Notes: generated by a model from the letters alone, not told the origin. Counted from the stretch's first letter, positions 8,644 through 17,287 are shown. The stretch: DNA of 64,000 nt from Roseburia hominis (GCA_021771815.1 JAETOE010000017.1:1-64000), one strand, 5' to 3'. Numbers and translations: made by a program.

Positions 8644-10515
8644 ATGGTTGAGGAAAATGAACGACAGATTTTTGCATGTAAGGACAAGCTGGTTGTGTCA
8701 AGGTTGCTCGAAAATGTCAATGAAGCGTTAAAAGACACCGATGCGTCAGAAGAAAAGAAGCTTGTAAAAGATTTTTTAAGGAAAGTATCGACAGGGTTCC
8801 GGTTTGTCGCGGTGGGAAGCGCGGGGGTTGGAAAATCAGGTCTGCTAAATGAACTGTTTGGAAAAGTTTTATATAAAGAAAATGAAGCCATTCCGCATAC
8901 AATCGGATTTCGGGAATACCGCTATGGCGGGGAGGATGCGGAAATTCTCATAGAGCCGGGAAATGTGAGAATTTTCCGGAATGTCAGCGAACTGGAAGGA
9001 ATCTGTGTGATCGATACACAGGGCACGGATGAAATGGAAGCCGCAGGGCAGGCAGATAAAGTGAAACAACAGATACAGCAGAGCGATGTGTTGATCGTTG
9101 TTCTGAGCGCGGAAAATATCAGGGATTTTGCAGTCTGGGATCTGTTGGAGGGAACGGATGCCGGAAAAGTCCTGTTTGTGCTCACGAAATGCGATCTGGT
9201 CGATGAAACGCAGATACAGGTGTGCAAGGAGAAGATCGCGCAGTATATGGAAGAAATTCATCTGCATGCGCCTGTTTTTACTGTTTCTTCCGTTCAGGAG
9301 GGGACGTCGCAGATTCAAAAGACGGATGGATTTGAAAGTGTAAGGAACTACATAAAACAGAACATTCTTGGCACAAATCCAATCCTGACAAAGCAGCGGG
9401 AGAATGTTGTGGAATTAAAGCAGCTTTTGCAGCAGTTGTCTTCGTCCTTTGAATTGCGGAAAAAGCAGCATGACGCCGATAAGCAAATTTTGGAAAGAAT
9501 AAATTCTTCTATGGATTCCTTCTTTGCGAACAATAGGTTTCTGATTGACTCCTTAGAGCAGGAACTTACAAGAGAGATAGAAAGCGAGCTTGACGCTTAT
9601 CAGAATGAAATCATCGCCAAGCTGGACCCGCATCAGATCAAAGAGCGTTTTGCGAACGGAAGCCGTGAGTTTACGGATTATCTGAATTTTATTCATGAAG
9701 GTTACAGGCAGAGAATGACAACGAATGTGAATCAGCAGACGCAGGCGGCAATCCGAAAATATCTTTCGGGGCTTGAGCAGGTTTTTGAAGAAGCGACCGG
9801 ATATTTCAGAAAAAGAGAACGTTTGATTGCGCTTGAGGACAAATTTTATGGCTCGCTCGCGGAAAGCAAGCAATATATGAGCGCCAGGGCGGAAGAGAGT
9901 ATTAAGGTAACGCAGGATTATTATCATGCGCTGACGGATGCGTCTTCGGAGCTTTTTATGAAAATATGGAATGCCAGAAGCGAATACGATAAGAAAATGA
10001 AGGGAGCGCAGATAGCAGGCGGCGTGGCAGGCACAATCCTTGGCGGTGGAGCTGTGATAGGTGTGGGAACAGTGGCAGCTGCGGGAACTGCGGCAGCTGC
10101 AGGAACAGCGGCAACTGCGGGTACGTCAGTAGCCGCCGCAGTGGGTGCAGGGGTAGCGGCCGCCGGTCTTTGGCCGGTGATAGGAGCGCTTGTCGGGGGA
10201 TTTCTCATTGCCCAAATAGCCAAGAATATCGCAAACGCCAAAAGTATGCCGGAGCTTGAGAAGAGCGTTCAAAAGTCGATTGAAGAGTTCAAGATGGAAG
10301 TTTCCAAGAACAGGACAGCAATGACGGAAGAAATCTTAAGTACAATCGAAGCAATTTTTAAGCGTGAGCTTGATACAGCGGACAAGACCTTTTTAGACTT
10401 TCGGATGTCCGTCAATATCGACAGCCAGAAAATTCCGCTTTTGGAAGAACGGATGGAGAAGATCGACGGCTATCTACTGCAGATAGAAGAAATGGAGAGG
10501 GAGGTCATAGTGTAA
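8644..10515 (+). CDS. Dynamin-like membrane-associated GTPase
   Basis: 623 residues. The GTPase domain has a P-loop GSAGVGKSG at 58-66, switch/G3 DTQGT at 124-128 and G4 TKCD at 181-184. A long alpha-helical stalk (about 240-450) follows, and then an Ala/Gly-rich hydrophobic segment at about 457-530 (GGVAGTILGGGAVIGVGTVA to IGALVGGFLIAQ). A final helical region ends the protein. A GTPase head, helical stalk and membrane-inserting hairpin is the plan of bacterial dynamin-like proteins, which bind and remodel membranes. GGAGG lies 6 nt before the ATG. It is the first gene of a four-gene set, directly downstream of the putative invertible segment. The stop overlaps the next start by 1 nt. An alternative is a GTPase of the Era/EngA-like clade with membrane anchor. 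Confidence 0.75.
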   Translation: MVEENERQIFACKDKLVVSRLLENVNEALKDTDASEEKKLVKDFLRKVSTGFRFVAVGSAGVGKSGLLNELFGKVLYKENEAIPHTIGFREYRYGGEDAEILIEPGNVRIFRNVSELEGICVIDTQGTDEMEAAGQADKVKQQIQQSDVLIVVLSAENIRDFAVWDLLEGTDAGKVLFVLTKCDLVDETQIQVCKEKIAQYMEEIHLHAPVFTVSSVQEGTSQIQKTDGFESVRNYIKQNILGTNPILTKQRENVVELKQLLQQLSSSFELRKKQHDADKQILERINSSMDSFFANNRFLIDSLEQELTREIESELDAYQNEIIAKLDPHQIKERFANGSREFTDYLNFIHEGYRQRMTTNVNQQTQAAIRKYLSGLEQVFEEATGYFRKRERLIALEDKFYGSLAESKQYMSARAEESIKVTQDYYHALTDASSELFMKIWNARSEYDKKMKGAQIAGGVAGTILGGGAVIGVGTVAAAGTAAAAGTAATAGTSVAAAVGAGVAAAGLWPVIGALVGGFLIAQIAKNIANAKSMPELEKSVQKSIEEFKMEVSKNRTAMTEEILSTIEAIFKRELDTADKTFLDFRMSVNIDSQKIPLLEERMEKIDGYLLQIEEMEREVIV

Positions 10516-11828
10516 TGACATTTGATGAGAAAAAGGCACAAATGCAAAGATTTATGCTTGATTTGGAGAAATACGCCATAGAAAGCGGAAGCAAAAAGCG
10601 GATTCTTGATACAATTTCGGAGCTCAAAGAAGAACTGTCGGGCGCGCAGTCAGAGGAGGCGTTTCAAAGAAGCCAAAAGGGAGTCGATGATTTATTGGCT
10701 TACATGATGAAGCAGAATGCAGACGCCCGGAATGTAGCTATACCGGAGGATGCGGTCAGCATGGAGGAAATACGACAAAGGCTTAGGGATTCCATGCAGA
10801 AATGCCGAAACACAAATGCGGCGCTCGAAGAAAGCTATCGGGCGGGTTGTCAGTCCTATATTCAGGAAGCCGGAAGAAATATGCAGGATTATACGAAAGT
10901 AGAGGCCAACTATGAGGATATAGTCAATGAAAGTCGGTTTTGTAATGCATTCAGCCAGATAGGACAGAAATATGCCGGGCAGGTAAATGAGCAGATAACG
11001 CGTTATGCAGACGAAGCCTGCGAAAATTATTGCAATATGATGGGCGGCATCCGCCGGATGCTTTCTGTGTTACCGGAAGAACAGAGGCTCGTTTCGCAGA
11101 AAGATTTTTTTCAGAGATGGGACAAAAATCAGGATATGGTCAGAGCCGGATGCAGGGAGCAGATTGGATCGATGAGCGGCGGCGAAGAAGAGATTGTGAA
11201 TTTCGGGCAGGAAAATGTGCATGAAGTTTCTAAGATTATTAAGAGGCAGAATGCGAAAAAGATGCATATAAAAATGATTCCCTTGTATGTTGTGCTGGTC
11301 TTGGCGCTTGTGCTCATAGGTGGACATATTATACGGGATAAGATTGCGTCTGACAGTCAGCCAGTCGCAGAGGAGCAGAGCGTTGATGCAAAGGAACAGA
11401 GCTTTGGCGAAAAGATATTGGGCAACATAGAAGATGCCGCTGCGGAAAAGATTAGTAATAGCGTTGTCGAAAAGGATGGAGGTGAGGCAGGGGGAGTTAT
11501 AGTGAAATATCTGGTTCCTGTTCTGATCATTGTGCTCTTCGGATGGTATTTGTTCATGCGGCAGACGGAGAAACGAAGCCGCAAATGGATATGCAATGCA
11601 GTGGGAACTTATCTTGCGGAAGCACTAAAAAATACATCTATAGAAGGTGTGCTGCATGAAAAGACAGTTGCGAAATTCCAGACTCTTGGCGGATTCATCA
11701 ACAGTCGGTACGAAGCGTTGGCGGAAGATATTTTAGGCGTTTTTTTTGACGAAAAGCCGGAGGAGGAAGGTACCGCGGTTTTAGACGGACTGGCGGCGGA
11801 GTGGAAACGGATAAAGGCGGAAAGGTAG
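10515..11828 (+). CDS. Coiled-coil protein with two transmembrane helices
   Basis: 437 residues, no recognised family. Residues 1-245 are charged and helical (many E, K, Q). One membrane helix lies at about 254-274 (IPLYVVLVLALVLIGGHII). A polar loop of about 55 residues follows, then a second helix at about 332-350 (LVPVLIIVLFGWYLFM) and a cytoplasmic-looking C-terminal domain. The ATG overlaps the GTPase stop (taATG), which implies translational coupling. A partner or membrane anchor of the GTPase is the natural inference, since bacterial dynamins often work with a co-encoded helical partner. It has no signal peptide or enzymatic motif. Confidence 0.7.
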   Translation: MTFDEKKAQMQRFMLDLEKYAIESGSKKRILDTISELKEELSGAQSEEAFQRSQKGVDDLLAYMMKQNADARNVAIPEDAVSMEEIRQRLRDSMQKCRNTNAALEESYRAGCQSYIQEAGRNMQDYTKVEANYEDIVNESRFCNAFSQIGQKYAGQVNEQITRYADEACENYCNMMGGIRRMLSVLPEEQRLVSQKDFFQRWDKNQDMVRAGCREQIGSMSGGEEEIVNFGQENVHEVSKIIKRQNAKKMHIKMIPLYVVLVLALVLIGGHIIRDKIASDSQPVAEEQSVDAKEQSFGEKILGNIEDAAAEKISNSVVEKDGGEAGGVIVKYLVPVLIIVLFGWYLFMRQTEKRSRKWICNAVGTYLAEALKNTSIEGVLHEKTVAKFQTLGGFINSRYEALAEDILGVFFDEKPEEEGTAVLDGLAAEWKRIKAER

Positions 11829-11831
11829 GTA

Positions 11832-12401
11832 ATGGATATGGAGATGCCAAAGATTTTAAATAATTTTGCCGCGGCAAACGGTGTAAAGAAAGCGCTGGAT
11901 GAAAAGTACCGGGAACGGTTGAAGATATATGGATATGTGGGAATGGAAGTTTATGATTTATATAAGCAGAATAAAATATCCATACCGGAAGTTGAAATGC
12001 ATCTTGAAAAATTAAAGGAAATGGACAAAGAGATTGCAGATCTGGAGGCAGAGAAGCAACGGATGGAAGCGGAAAGCGGGAAACCAAACGTTTGTAGCTG
12101 CGGCTGTACGTTGACGGGCAAAGAGCGCTTTTGCCCGAAATGCGGAAAACCGGTAGAAAATGGAGCGATAGTCTGCACCTGCGGCCGCACGGTCGATAAG
12201 GGTATGATGTTTTGTCCGTCCTGTGGTAAAAGTGTAAAGGAACTTCAGGAGAAATTGTCAGCCGGTGCGGGAGCGGGTTTTGAAGGTGCTGCACAGGCAG
12301 GCGGAGAATCTGTCCAGAAATATCGTGAATGCATTTGCGGCGCGAAAGTGCCGGAAGGACAACGAATGTGCATGGAATGTGGAAGAATGATGGAAGGATA
12401 A
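11832..12401 (+). CDS. Triple zinc-ribbon protein
   Basis: 189 residues, soluble. The N-terminal 75 residues are helical and charged. Three four-cysteine zinc ribbons follow: CSCG...CPKCG (about 90-108), CTCG...CPSCG (about 116-133) and CICG...CMECG (about 163-181). A Gly/Ala linker separates the second and third. Such ribbons usually mediate protein or nucleic-acid contacts rather than catalysis. The start lies 4 nt after the preceding stop, so the gene belongs to the same operon. Its job in the GTPase module is unknown; adaptor is an inference. Confidence 0.75.
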   Translation: MDMEMPKILNNFAAANGVKKALDEKYRERLKIYGYVGMEVYDLYKQNKISIPEVEMHLEKLKEMDKEIADLEAEKQRMEAESGKPNVCSCGCTLTGKERFCPKCGKPVENGAIVCTCGRTVDKGMMFCPSCGKSVKELQEKLSAGAGAGFEGAAQAGGESVQKYRECICGAKVPEGQRMCMECGRMMEG

Positions 12402-12424
12402 TATAGAAACATAAAGGAGAGAAA

Positions 12425-13009
12425 ATGTATTGTACAAGTTGTGGAAAAGAAATACCGAATGATTCAAGAGTATGCGGATATTGTGGCTCCAGTGTGACAG
12501 GTACATATGGCGCGTCGCAGCAGATGAATGGGCAGCAGCCATACAGTCAGCCTGTCAATGGACAGCAGCCATACAGTCAGCCTGTCAATGGACAGCAGCC
12601 ATACAGCCAGCAGATGAATGGGCAGCAGCCATACAGCCAGCAGATAAACGGGCAGCAGCCATACGGTCAGCTAGTCAATAGTCGGCCGGGATATGTGCAG
12701 CCCGCATATATGCCTGGAAATAATCAGAATATGGTATCGGATAAATTTAATATCGTAGCATTTTTCTTCCCCTGGATATGGTTATTGGTAAAGGGAATGT
12801 GGGATGCAGCGGGGATAACGTTCGCAATCGGATTTATTTCCGGTCTTCTTGTGGCTATCCCTCCGGTGGGCGCAGTTGTTATCCCTATTGTTGATTTACT
12901 TATTCGTATTTTCTGGGGAAGAAATGGAAACTACTATCATCGTTTAAAGTCACAGATGGGAATTTCCTTTATAAAGGCGTTACGGAATCCGAATCTAAGA
13001 AGAACCTAG
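12425..13009 (+). CDS. Zinc-ribbon, NGQQPYSQ-repeat membrane protein
   Basis: 194 residues. The N-terminal zinc ribbon is C3-x2-C6 with C17-x2-C20 (MYCTSCGKEIPNDSRVCGYCG). Five 10-residue repeats NGQQPYSQPV follow, then a C-terminal membrane domain with hydrophobic segments from about 100 to 165 (FNIVAFFFPWIWLLVKGMWD, IGFISGLLVAIPPVGAVVIP). The C-terminal part resembles DUF2628-type membrane domains. An AAAGGAGAG site precedes the ATG, 24 nt after the previous gene. It is the last gene of the GTPase operon and a structural twin of the reverse-strand protein at 3848-4552. Confidence 0.75.
   Translation: MYCTSCGKEIPNDSRVCGYCGSSVTGTYGASQQMNGQQPYSQPVNGQQPYSQPVNGQQPYSQQMNGQQPYSQQINGQQPYGQLVNSRPGYVQPAYMPGNNQNMVSDKFNIVAFFFPWIWLLVKGMWDAAGITFAIGFISGLLVAIPPVGAVVIPIVDLLIRIFWGRNGNYYHRLKSQMGISFIKALRNPNLRRT
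12527..12676 (+). repeat. Five in-frame 30-bp tandem repeats
   Basis: Units begin at 12527, 12557, 12587, 12617 and 12647 and encode NGQQPYSQPV-type decapeptides. The first two are identical or nearly so; later ones vary in the last two codons. Copy number could change by slippage without breaking the frame. Confidence 0.85.
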
Positions 13010-13072
13010 CGTACTGACACATTTATATTCAGCATGGTGGGGCTATTACTTTTAAATAGGAGATTTACTAAA

Positions 13073-13234
13073 ATGTCAAAGAATAAACTGTTATTGGTTG
13101 TTCCAGTGTTCATGGTGTTGCTTTCATCATGTCTATCGGTTATTTATAACCTGCCTGACAGTCCTGTAAGACCACCACCTGAACCCGTTGTACATTCAAT
13201 GTTGATGGACATTTGGTTAATTTGGTATATGTAA
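13073..13234 (+). CDS. Small lipoprotein, possibly frameshifted
   Basis: The ATG at 13073 has AGGAG 10 nt upstream (13058-13062). It encodes 53 residues: Lys-rich N-terminus, hydrophobic core and a lipobox-like LLSSC, followed by a Pro-rich stretch. After about residue 40 another frame (13183-13278) reads convincingly (NVDGHLVNLVYVTTIDYG) and stops 1 nt before the next gene's start. A single-base shift around 13183-13200 would join them into one lipoprotein of about 68 residues. Function unknown. It probably belongs with the downstream lipoprotein gene. Confidence 0.45.
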   Translation: MSKNKLLLVVPVFMVLLSSCLSVIYNLPDSPVRPPPEPVVHSMLMDIWLIWYM

Positions 13235-13279
13235 CGACAATTGATTACGGCGTATTTGGATACGTCGGGGAGGAATAAT

Positions 13280-14308
13280 ATGAAATCAAACAGAAAATCG
13301 GCTAATTCTTTTTTATGTGTTCTTTGTGCATTGGCGCTTGTGGTAACAGCAGCAGGTTGCGGAAGTAAGGACGAGAGTGCAAGCAACGCTCAGACTCCAG
13401 CGGCGTCAGATGCTGTTCCTGAGGTATCTTCAGATGACACCGATGTAATTGTCTCTACGGAAATGCTTACTGATCCTGAGACTCCTAAGATAGAGGCTGA
13501 TCCGAAGAATGGTGTTCTTACAGATGAGTATGTGCTTAACCATGTATTTGATGATTCGGATCCTTCCATGGTTGAAAGTGTTGAGGTTGAGAACACTGGG
13601 AGCTACGGAATTTCCGAAGAGTCAGCATTTGCTACGGATTATTACCTTGGTAAGTTAGCTTACAACGATTATCACCTGGCGGCGGCTGTTGCATATGCTG
13701 ATGAATGCATTGCAGCGAACGGTATTACCGAGGCACAGTTAGTCAGCGTTAGACAGTACTACTACAGAGGTATTGACTTTGTGGCGTCATTGGACGGTGT
13801 AAATCATGAATTCTTCTGTGCTGATATTACAGATGATAATAATGAGAGGCACTTAATGGTGTACCATACATCTGATAATGTTCGACCCTATGACACGGAA
13901 AATGATCCGTTACTGGAATACACCGGAGAACTACCTACAAAGGAAGATACAGTATCAACTATATTTGGTTATTGTGATCCCGCGGATGTTACTGTTGAGG
14001 ATGTAGAGGTGTCTCAGTCAGTGGACGGGTCATCGATATTTATGAGCGATTGGTATATCGCAAACCTGGTGAATACCGGGAATTATTATATGGCGACACT
14101 TGTGAACTACATGGACAATATGATATCTGAAATGGGTATTCAGGATGTAGTGATTATGGATGCGAATCTATTAAAAATATCATATAATGAACTGTCTGCA
14201 TCTATGTCTTTTGACGGTGTTATGTACGTTTTCTATGTATTTGAAGCTGCAGATACTCCTGAAGATCAGGTTACAGTTTTCTGGACACCGATAAGAAATG
14301 ACACCTGA
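13280..14308 (+). CDS. Secreted lipoprotein with internal duplication
   Basis: 342 residues. The signal peptide has a lipobox TAAGC at about residues 27-31, then a Ser/Ala/Asp linker. The mature part contains two related units. The first holds FATDYYLGKLAYNDYHLAAAVAYADECIAANGI and the second MSDWYIANLVNTGNYYMATLVNYMDNMISEMGI, each followed by a short beta-rich tail. The ATG at 13280 follows GGGGAGG by 6 nt; an upstream in-frame TTG (13241) is disfavoured. Very acidic, with no catalytic motif seen. Predicted to be anchored on the outer face of the membrane, role unknown. Confidence 0.7.
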   Translation: MKSNRKSANSFLCVLCALALVVTAAGCGSKDESASNAQTPAASDAVPEVSSDDTDVIVSTEMLTDPETPKIEADPKNGVLTDEYVLNHVFDDSDPSMVESVEVENTGSYGISEESAFATDYYLGKLAYNDYHLAAAVAYADECIAANGITEAQLVSVRQYYYRGIDFVASLDGVNHEFFCADITDDNNERHLMVYHTSDNVRPYDTENDPLLEYTGELPTKEDTVSTIFGYCDPADVTVEDVEVSQSVDGSSIFMSDWYIANLVNTGNYYMATLVNYMDNMISEMGIQDVVIMDANLLKISYNELSASMSFDGVMYVFYVFEAADTPEDQVTVFWTPIRNDT

Positions 14309-14417
14309 GAAAATTGTTATCATTTACGCAGTGGTCGTGGTAAGTTTCGTCGTCGCTATATGTGGGATGAACTTCATGGGGACGGCGATGTTGCCGTCAT
14401 CACAAATAACTGTGTAA
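14298..14417 (+). CDS. Possible 39-residue single-helix membrane peptide
   Basis: The ATG overlaps the last 11 bases of the lipoprotein gene. The peptide has one hydrophobic helix (KIVIIYAVVVVSFVVAICGM) and a short tail. No good ribosome site is visible, so it would depend on coupling. The lipoprotein's own frame also stays open for 54 codons after its TGA (14309-14473, including MWDELHGDGDVAVITNN), which looks like a remnant. Only one of these readings can be real. Confidence 0.25.
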   Translation: MTPEKIVIIYAVVVVSFVVAICGMNFMGTAMLPSSQITV

Positions 14418-14507
14418 GTGCGACTCAGGACTATTCAAGAGTACCTGATGTAACGGCTGATGCTTCTGGTTAGCCTCGTGTTGTAACCTGAGTCTGCAAC
14501 CGAAAAT

Positions 14508-14547
14508 TCAACTCTCCGTAGTTTCGTGCGGGGAGTTGATTTCTTTT
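14508..14547 (+). terminator. Intrinsic terminator after the lipoprotein genes
   Basis: 11-bp stem TCAACTCTCCG/CGGGGAGTTGA (14508-14518 with 14529-14539, one G-T pair), 10-nt loop, then TTTCTTTTA. Confidence 0.8.
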
Positions 14548-14598
14548 ATAAGGTTCTTTGCGCATTTTGAAAATAGAAAGTTTAAGAGGGATTTTCTG

Positions 14599-14607
14599 TG
14601 CTATAAT
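14599..14607 (+). promoter_or_regulatory. Extended -10 promoter
   Basis: TG-C-TATAAT at 14599-14607 with no clear -35. It lies about 200 nt before the aminotransferase start and directly before the hairpin at 14615-14672. Confidence 0.6.
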
Positions 14608-14614
14608 ATTCCAA

Positions 14615-14672
14615 GGGATTTCAGGGGATTCCAGGGAATACCTTGCAATCCCCTGGAATGCCCTGAAATTCC
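14615..14672 (+). repeat. Long hairpin in the aminotransferase leader
   Basis: The arms at 14615-14636 and 14651-14672 pair as CCCTGGAAT and CCCTGAAAT blocks (9 bp + 1 mismatch + 9 bp) around a 14-nt loop. It starts within about 8 nt of the predicted transcription start and has no T-run. It would be the 5' end of the transcript, so an mRNA-stability or regulatory hairpin is possible; a small mobile palindrome is the alternative. 14673-14804 shows nothing else. Confidence 0.55.
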
Positions 14673-14804
14673 CCGAAATTTTAGAAAACGGTTTACTTTC
14701 ACATGGTAATTTGATAAAGTATAAGAATGAGACAGGCGCAAATGTGAGAAGAAGGAAAAAGCAGTATTTTTCACAGTAGTTGTTTGCGCCGGAAAGAGGT
14801 TCGT

Positions 14805-16022
14805 ATGGTTTCGAAAAGAATTCAGAAGGCGCTTTTGGGAAATTCCGCTATCCGTGCAATGTTCGTAGAGGGCAAGGAGATGGCGGCAAAATACGGCGCG
14901 GAGAATGTCTATGATTTTTCATTGGGTAATCCCGCGACACCGGCGCCGGAAGCGTTTCACGCAGCGGTGCGCGATCTGCTTGATACGGCGGATGCAAACG
15001 GTGCGGCGGGTTCTCTTGCGCTTCACGGCTATATGGAGAATGCCGGGTACAAGGAGGTACGTCAGGCGATCGCGGACAATCTGAACCGGCGTTTTGGCAC
15101 GAAATTCGATGCGCATAATCTGATTATGACAGTCGGCGCAGCGGGCGGCATTAACATTATCTTTAAGACGATTCTCGATCCGGGGGACGAGGTCATTGCG
15201 TTCGCGCCGTTTTTCGGGGAATACCGTCAGTACGCAGCGAATTTTGATGCCGGACTTGTGACGGTGCAGCCGGATCTTCACACCTTCCAGCCGGATCTTG
15301 CCGATCTTGAGGCGAAGATTACAGCGAAGACAAAAGCATTGATTGTCAATACGCCGAATAATCCGACGGGCGTTATCTACAAGCCCGAGACGATGCAGAG
15401 CATTGGCGCGATTTTAGAGAAGAAGCAGAAGGAGTACGGAACGGACATCTATCTGATTTCGGATGAGCCGTACCGCGAGTTGGTATATGACGGAAATCAT
15501 GAGGATTTCCTGACGAAATATTATAAGAATACGATTGTAGGCTATTCGTTTTCTAAGTCGCTGTCCCTGCCGGGGGAGCGGATCGGTTATGTGGTCGTGC
15601 CGGATGAGGCGGCGGATGCAGGGGAGCTGATCCGCGGCATCGAGATATCCAACCGCACGCTTGGGTTTGTCAATGCGCCGTCTCTGGTGCAGCAGGCAGT
15701 CGCGCGCTGTCTTGAGGAAAAGACGGATGTGAGCTTCTATGATGAGAACCGAAAGATGCTTTATGAAGGGCTGACAAAGCTCGGATTTACATGCATCAAG
15801 CCGGAGGGCGCATTCTATCTGTGGGTGAAGTCGCCGATGGAGGATGAGGAAGCGTTTGTCAATGAGGGCAAGAAGTTCCATCTTTTGATGGTAAAGGGAG
15901 GCGCGTTTGGTTGTCCGGGCTATGTGCGGCTGGCATACTGTGTGTCACATGAGACGATCGAACGCTCACTTCCTGCATTTGCAAAGCTGGCGGAAAGCTG
16001 CGGGCTGACCGCAGGGAAGTAG
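14805..16022 (+). CDS. PLP-dependent class I/II aminotransferase
   Basis: 405 residues, fold-type I aminotransferase. Visible landmarks are the substrate/PLP region SLGNPATPAP near the N-terminus, TVGAAGGINIIFKTIL, NTPNNPTGVIY, the DEPYRELVYDG aspartate, and the Schiff-base lysine in SFSKSLSLPGERIGYV (about 250). These place it among aspartate/aromatic/alanine-type aminotransferases; the exact amino acid is not determined. The start is the ATG at 14805 (AAAGAGG just upstream) rather than the upstream TTG. hisC lies about 155 bp downstream on the same strand, so the two may be co-transcribed. Confidence 0.85.
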   Translation: MVSKRIQKALLGNSAIRAMFVEGKEMAAKYGAENVYDFSLGNPATPAPEAFHAAVRDLLDTADANGAAGSLALHGYMENAGYKEVRQAIADNLNRRFGTKFDAHNLIMTVGAAGGINIIFKTILDPGDEVIAFAPFFGEYRQYAANFDAGLVTVQPDLHTFQPDLADLEAKITAKTKALIVNTPNNPTGVIYKPETMQSIGAILEKKQKEYGTDIYLISDEPYRELVYDGNHEDFLTKYYKNTIVGYSFSKSLSLPGERIGYVVVPDEAADAGELIRGIEISNRTLGFVNAPSLVQQAVARCLEEKTDVSFYDENRKMLYEGLTKLGFTCIKPEGAFYLWVKSPMEDEEAFVNEGKKFHLLMVKGGAFGCPGYVRLAYCVSHETIERSLPAFAKLAESCGLTAGK

Positions 16023-16177
16023 AGCGGATTGATGAGCAATATGGCAGAAAAACAGAGCGGAAGAATGAACCGGATGGTAGAAAACAGAGCGGCAGAATAT
16101 AAAACGGTAGAAAGCAGAGCGGTGGAAGCAATGTAAAAAGCCACGGGATGACCGCATTAGAAGGATGGAGTGAAGTT

Positions 16178-17233
16178 ATGGAAAATTGGGAAGCCTATGT
16201 GAGAAAGGTCGTGCCGTATGTGCCGGGCGAACAGCCGCAGGACGAACGGATGATCAAGCTGAATACAAATGAAAATCCGTACCCCCCGGCGCCGGGCGTG
16301 CTGCGCGCCTTAAAGGAATTTGATACGGATAAGCTGAGGCTTTATCCAGAGCCGACCTGTAAGGTGCTCGTGGATGCGATTGCAAAAAATTACGGGCTGG
16401 ACAGCGACCAGGTGTTCGTGGGCGTCGGATCGGATGATGTGCTGGCAATGATTTTTCTGACCTTTTTTAATTCGAAAAAGCCGGTTCTGTTTCCTGACAT
16501 TACATATTCGTTTTATGATGTCTGGTCAAATATGCTTCGAATTCCGTATGAGGTGAGGGCGTTAGATGAGAATTTTCTCATTAAAAAGGAGGATTACTAC
16601 GGTGAGAACGGTGGTGTGATTTTCCCGAACCCGAATGCGCCGACAGGCATTCTGATGGAGCTTTCGGAGATTGAGGATATCATAGCACACAACCGTGACG
16701 TGATCGTGGTGGTGGACGAGGCGTACATCGACTTTGGCGGTGTTTCCGCGCTGCCGCTGATTGAGAAATATGACAATCTGCTGGTCGTGCAGACGTTTTC
16801 CAAGTCGCGGTCACTCGCAGGTATGCGCGTCGGGTATGCGATGGGAAATCCAAAGCTGATCCGCTATATCAACGATGTGAAATATTCATTTAATTCTTAC
16901 ACGATGAACCAGACGGCGCTTGCGCTTGGCGTGGAGGCGATTCGCGATGGGGCGTATTTTGAGGAGACGAGACAGAAGATTATTGACACGAGAGAGTGGA
17001 CGAAGAAGAAGCTAAAAGCGCTGGGATTTAAGTTTGGGGATTCTATGAGCAACTTCATTTTTGCAGCGCATGAGCGTGTTCCGGCGAAGGAGCTGTTCGA
17101 AGCACTGCGGAAGAAACACATTTACGTGCGCTATTTCTCGAAGGAACGCATTGATAATTATCTGCGTATCAGTATCGGAACGAGAGAAGAGATGGAGACG
17201 TTTGTAGAATTTTTGGAGAACTATTTGCAGTAA
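16178..17233 (+). CDS. hisC: Histidinol-phosphate aminotransferase family
   Basis: 351 residues, the usual HisC length. Motifs: KLNTNENPYPPAPGV at the N-terminus, FVGVGSDDVLAMIFLTF, NPNAPTGIL, DEAYIDFGG, and the PLP-lysine segment TFSKSRSLAGMRVGYA. It converts imidazole-acetol phosphate plus glutamate to histidinol phosphate in histidine synthesis; members can also act on aromatic acids. The ATG at 16178 has GGAG 7 nt upstream (16167-16170). No other his genes are nearby, so its pathway assignment rests on family similarity. The preceding 16023-16177 contains a threefold imperfect repeat around ACAGAGCGG. Confidence 0.88.
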   Translation: MENWEAYVRKVVPYVPGEQPQDERMIKLNTNENPYPPAPGVLRALKEFDTDKLRLYPEPTCKVLVDAIAKNYGLDSDQVFVGVGSDDVLAMIFLTFFNSKKPVLFPDITYSFYDVWSNMLRIPYEVRALDENFLIKKEDYYGENGGVIFPNPNAPTGILMELSEIEDIIAHNRDVIVVVDEAYIDFGGVSALPLIEKYDNLLVVQTFSKSRSLAGMRVGYAMGNPKLIRYINDVKYSFNSYTMNQTALALGVEAIRDGAYFEETRQKIIDTREWTKKKLKALGFKFGDSMSNFIFAAHERVPAKELFEALRKKHIYVRYFSKERIDNYLRISIGTREEMETFVEFLENYLQ

Positions 17234-17287
17234 ATATATGCTTGCGTGGCAACAGCAGGGGTTGTACCTGTTTGGCGGCTGCAGGAT

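Noticed and set aside
14558-14779. 73-codon ORF across the leader hairpin
   Set aside because: It contains the promoter and palindrome, has no ribosome site and no protein-like pattern.
16032-16136. 34-codon ORF between the two aminotransferase genes
   Set aside because: Built of an imperfect threefold repeat (ACAGAGCGG units), no ribosome site, Glu/Arg/Ala low complexity.
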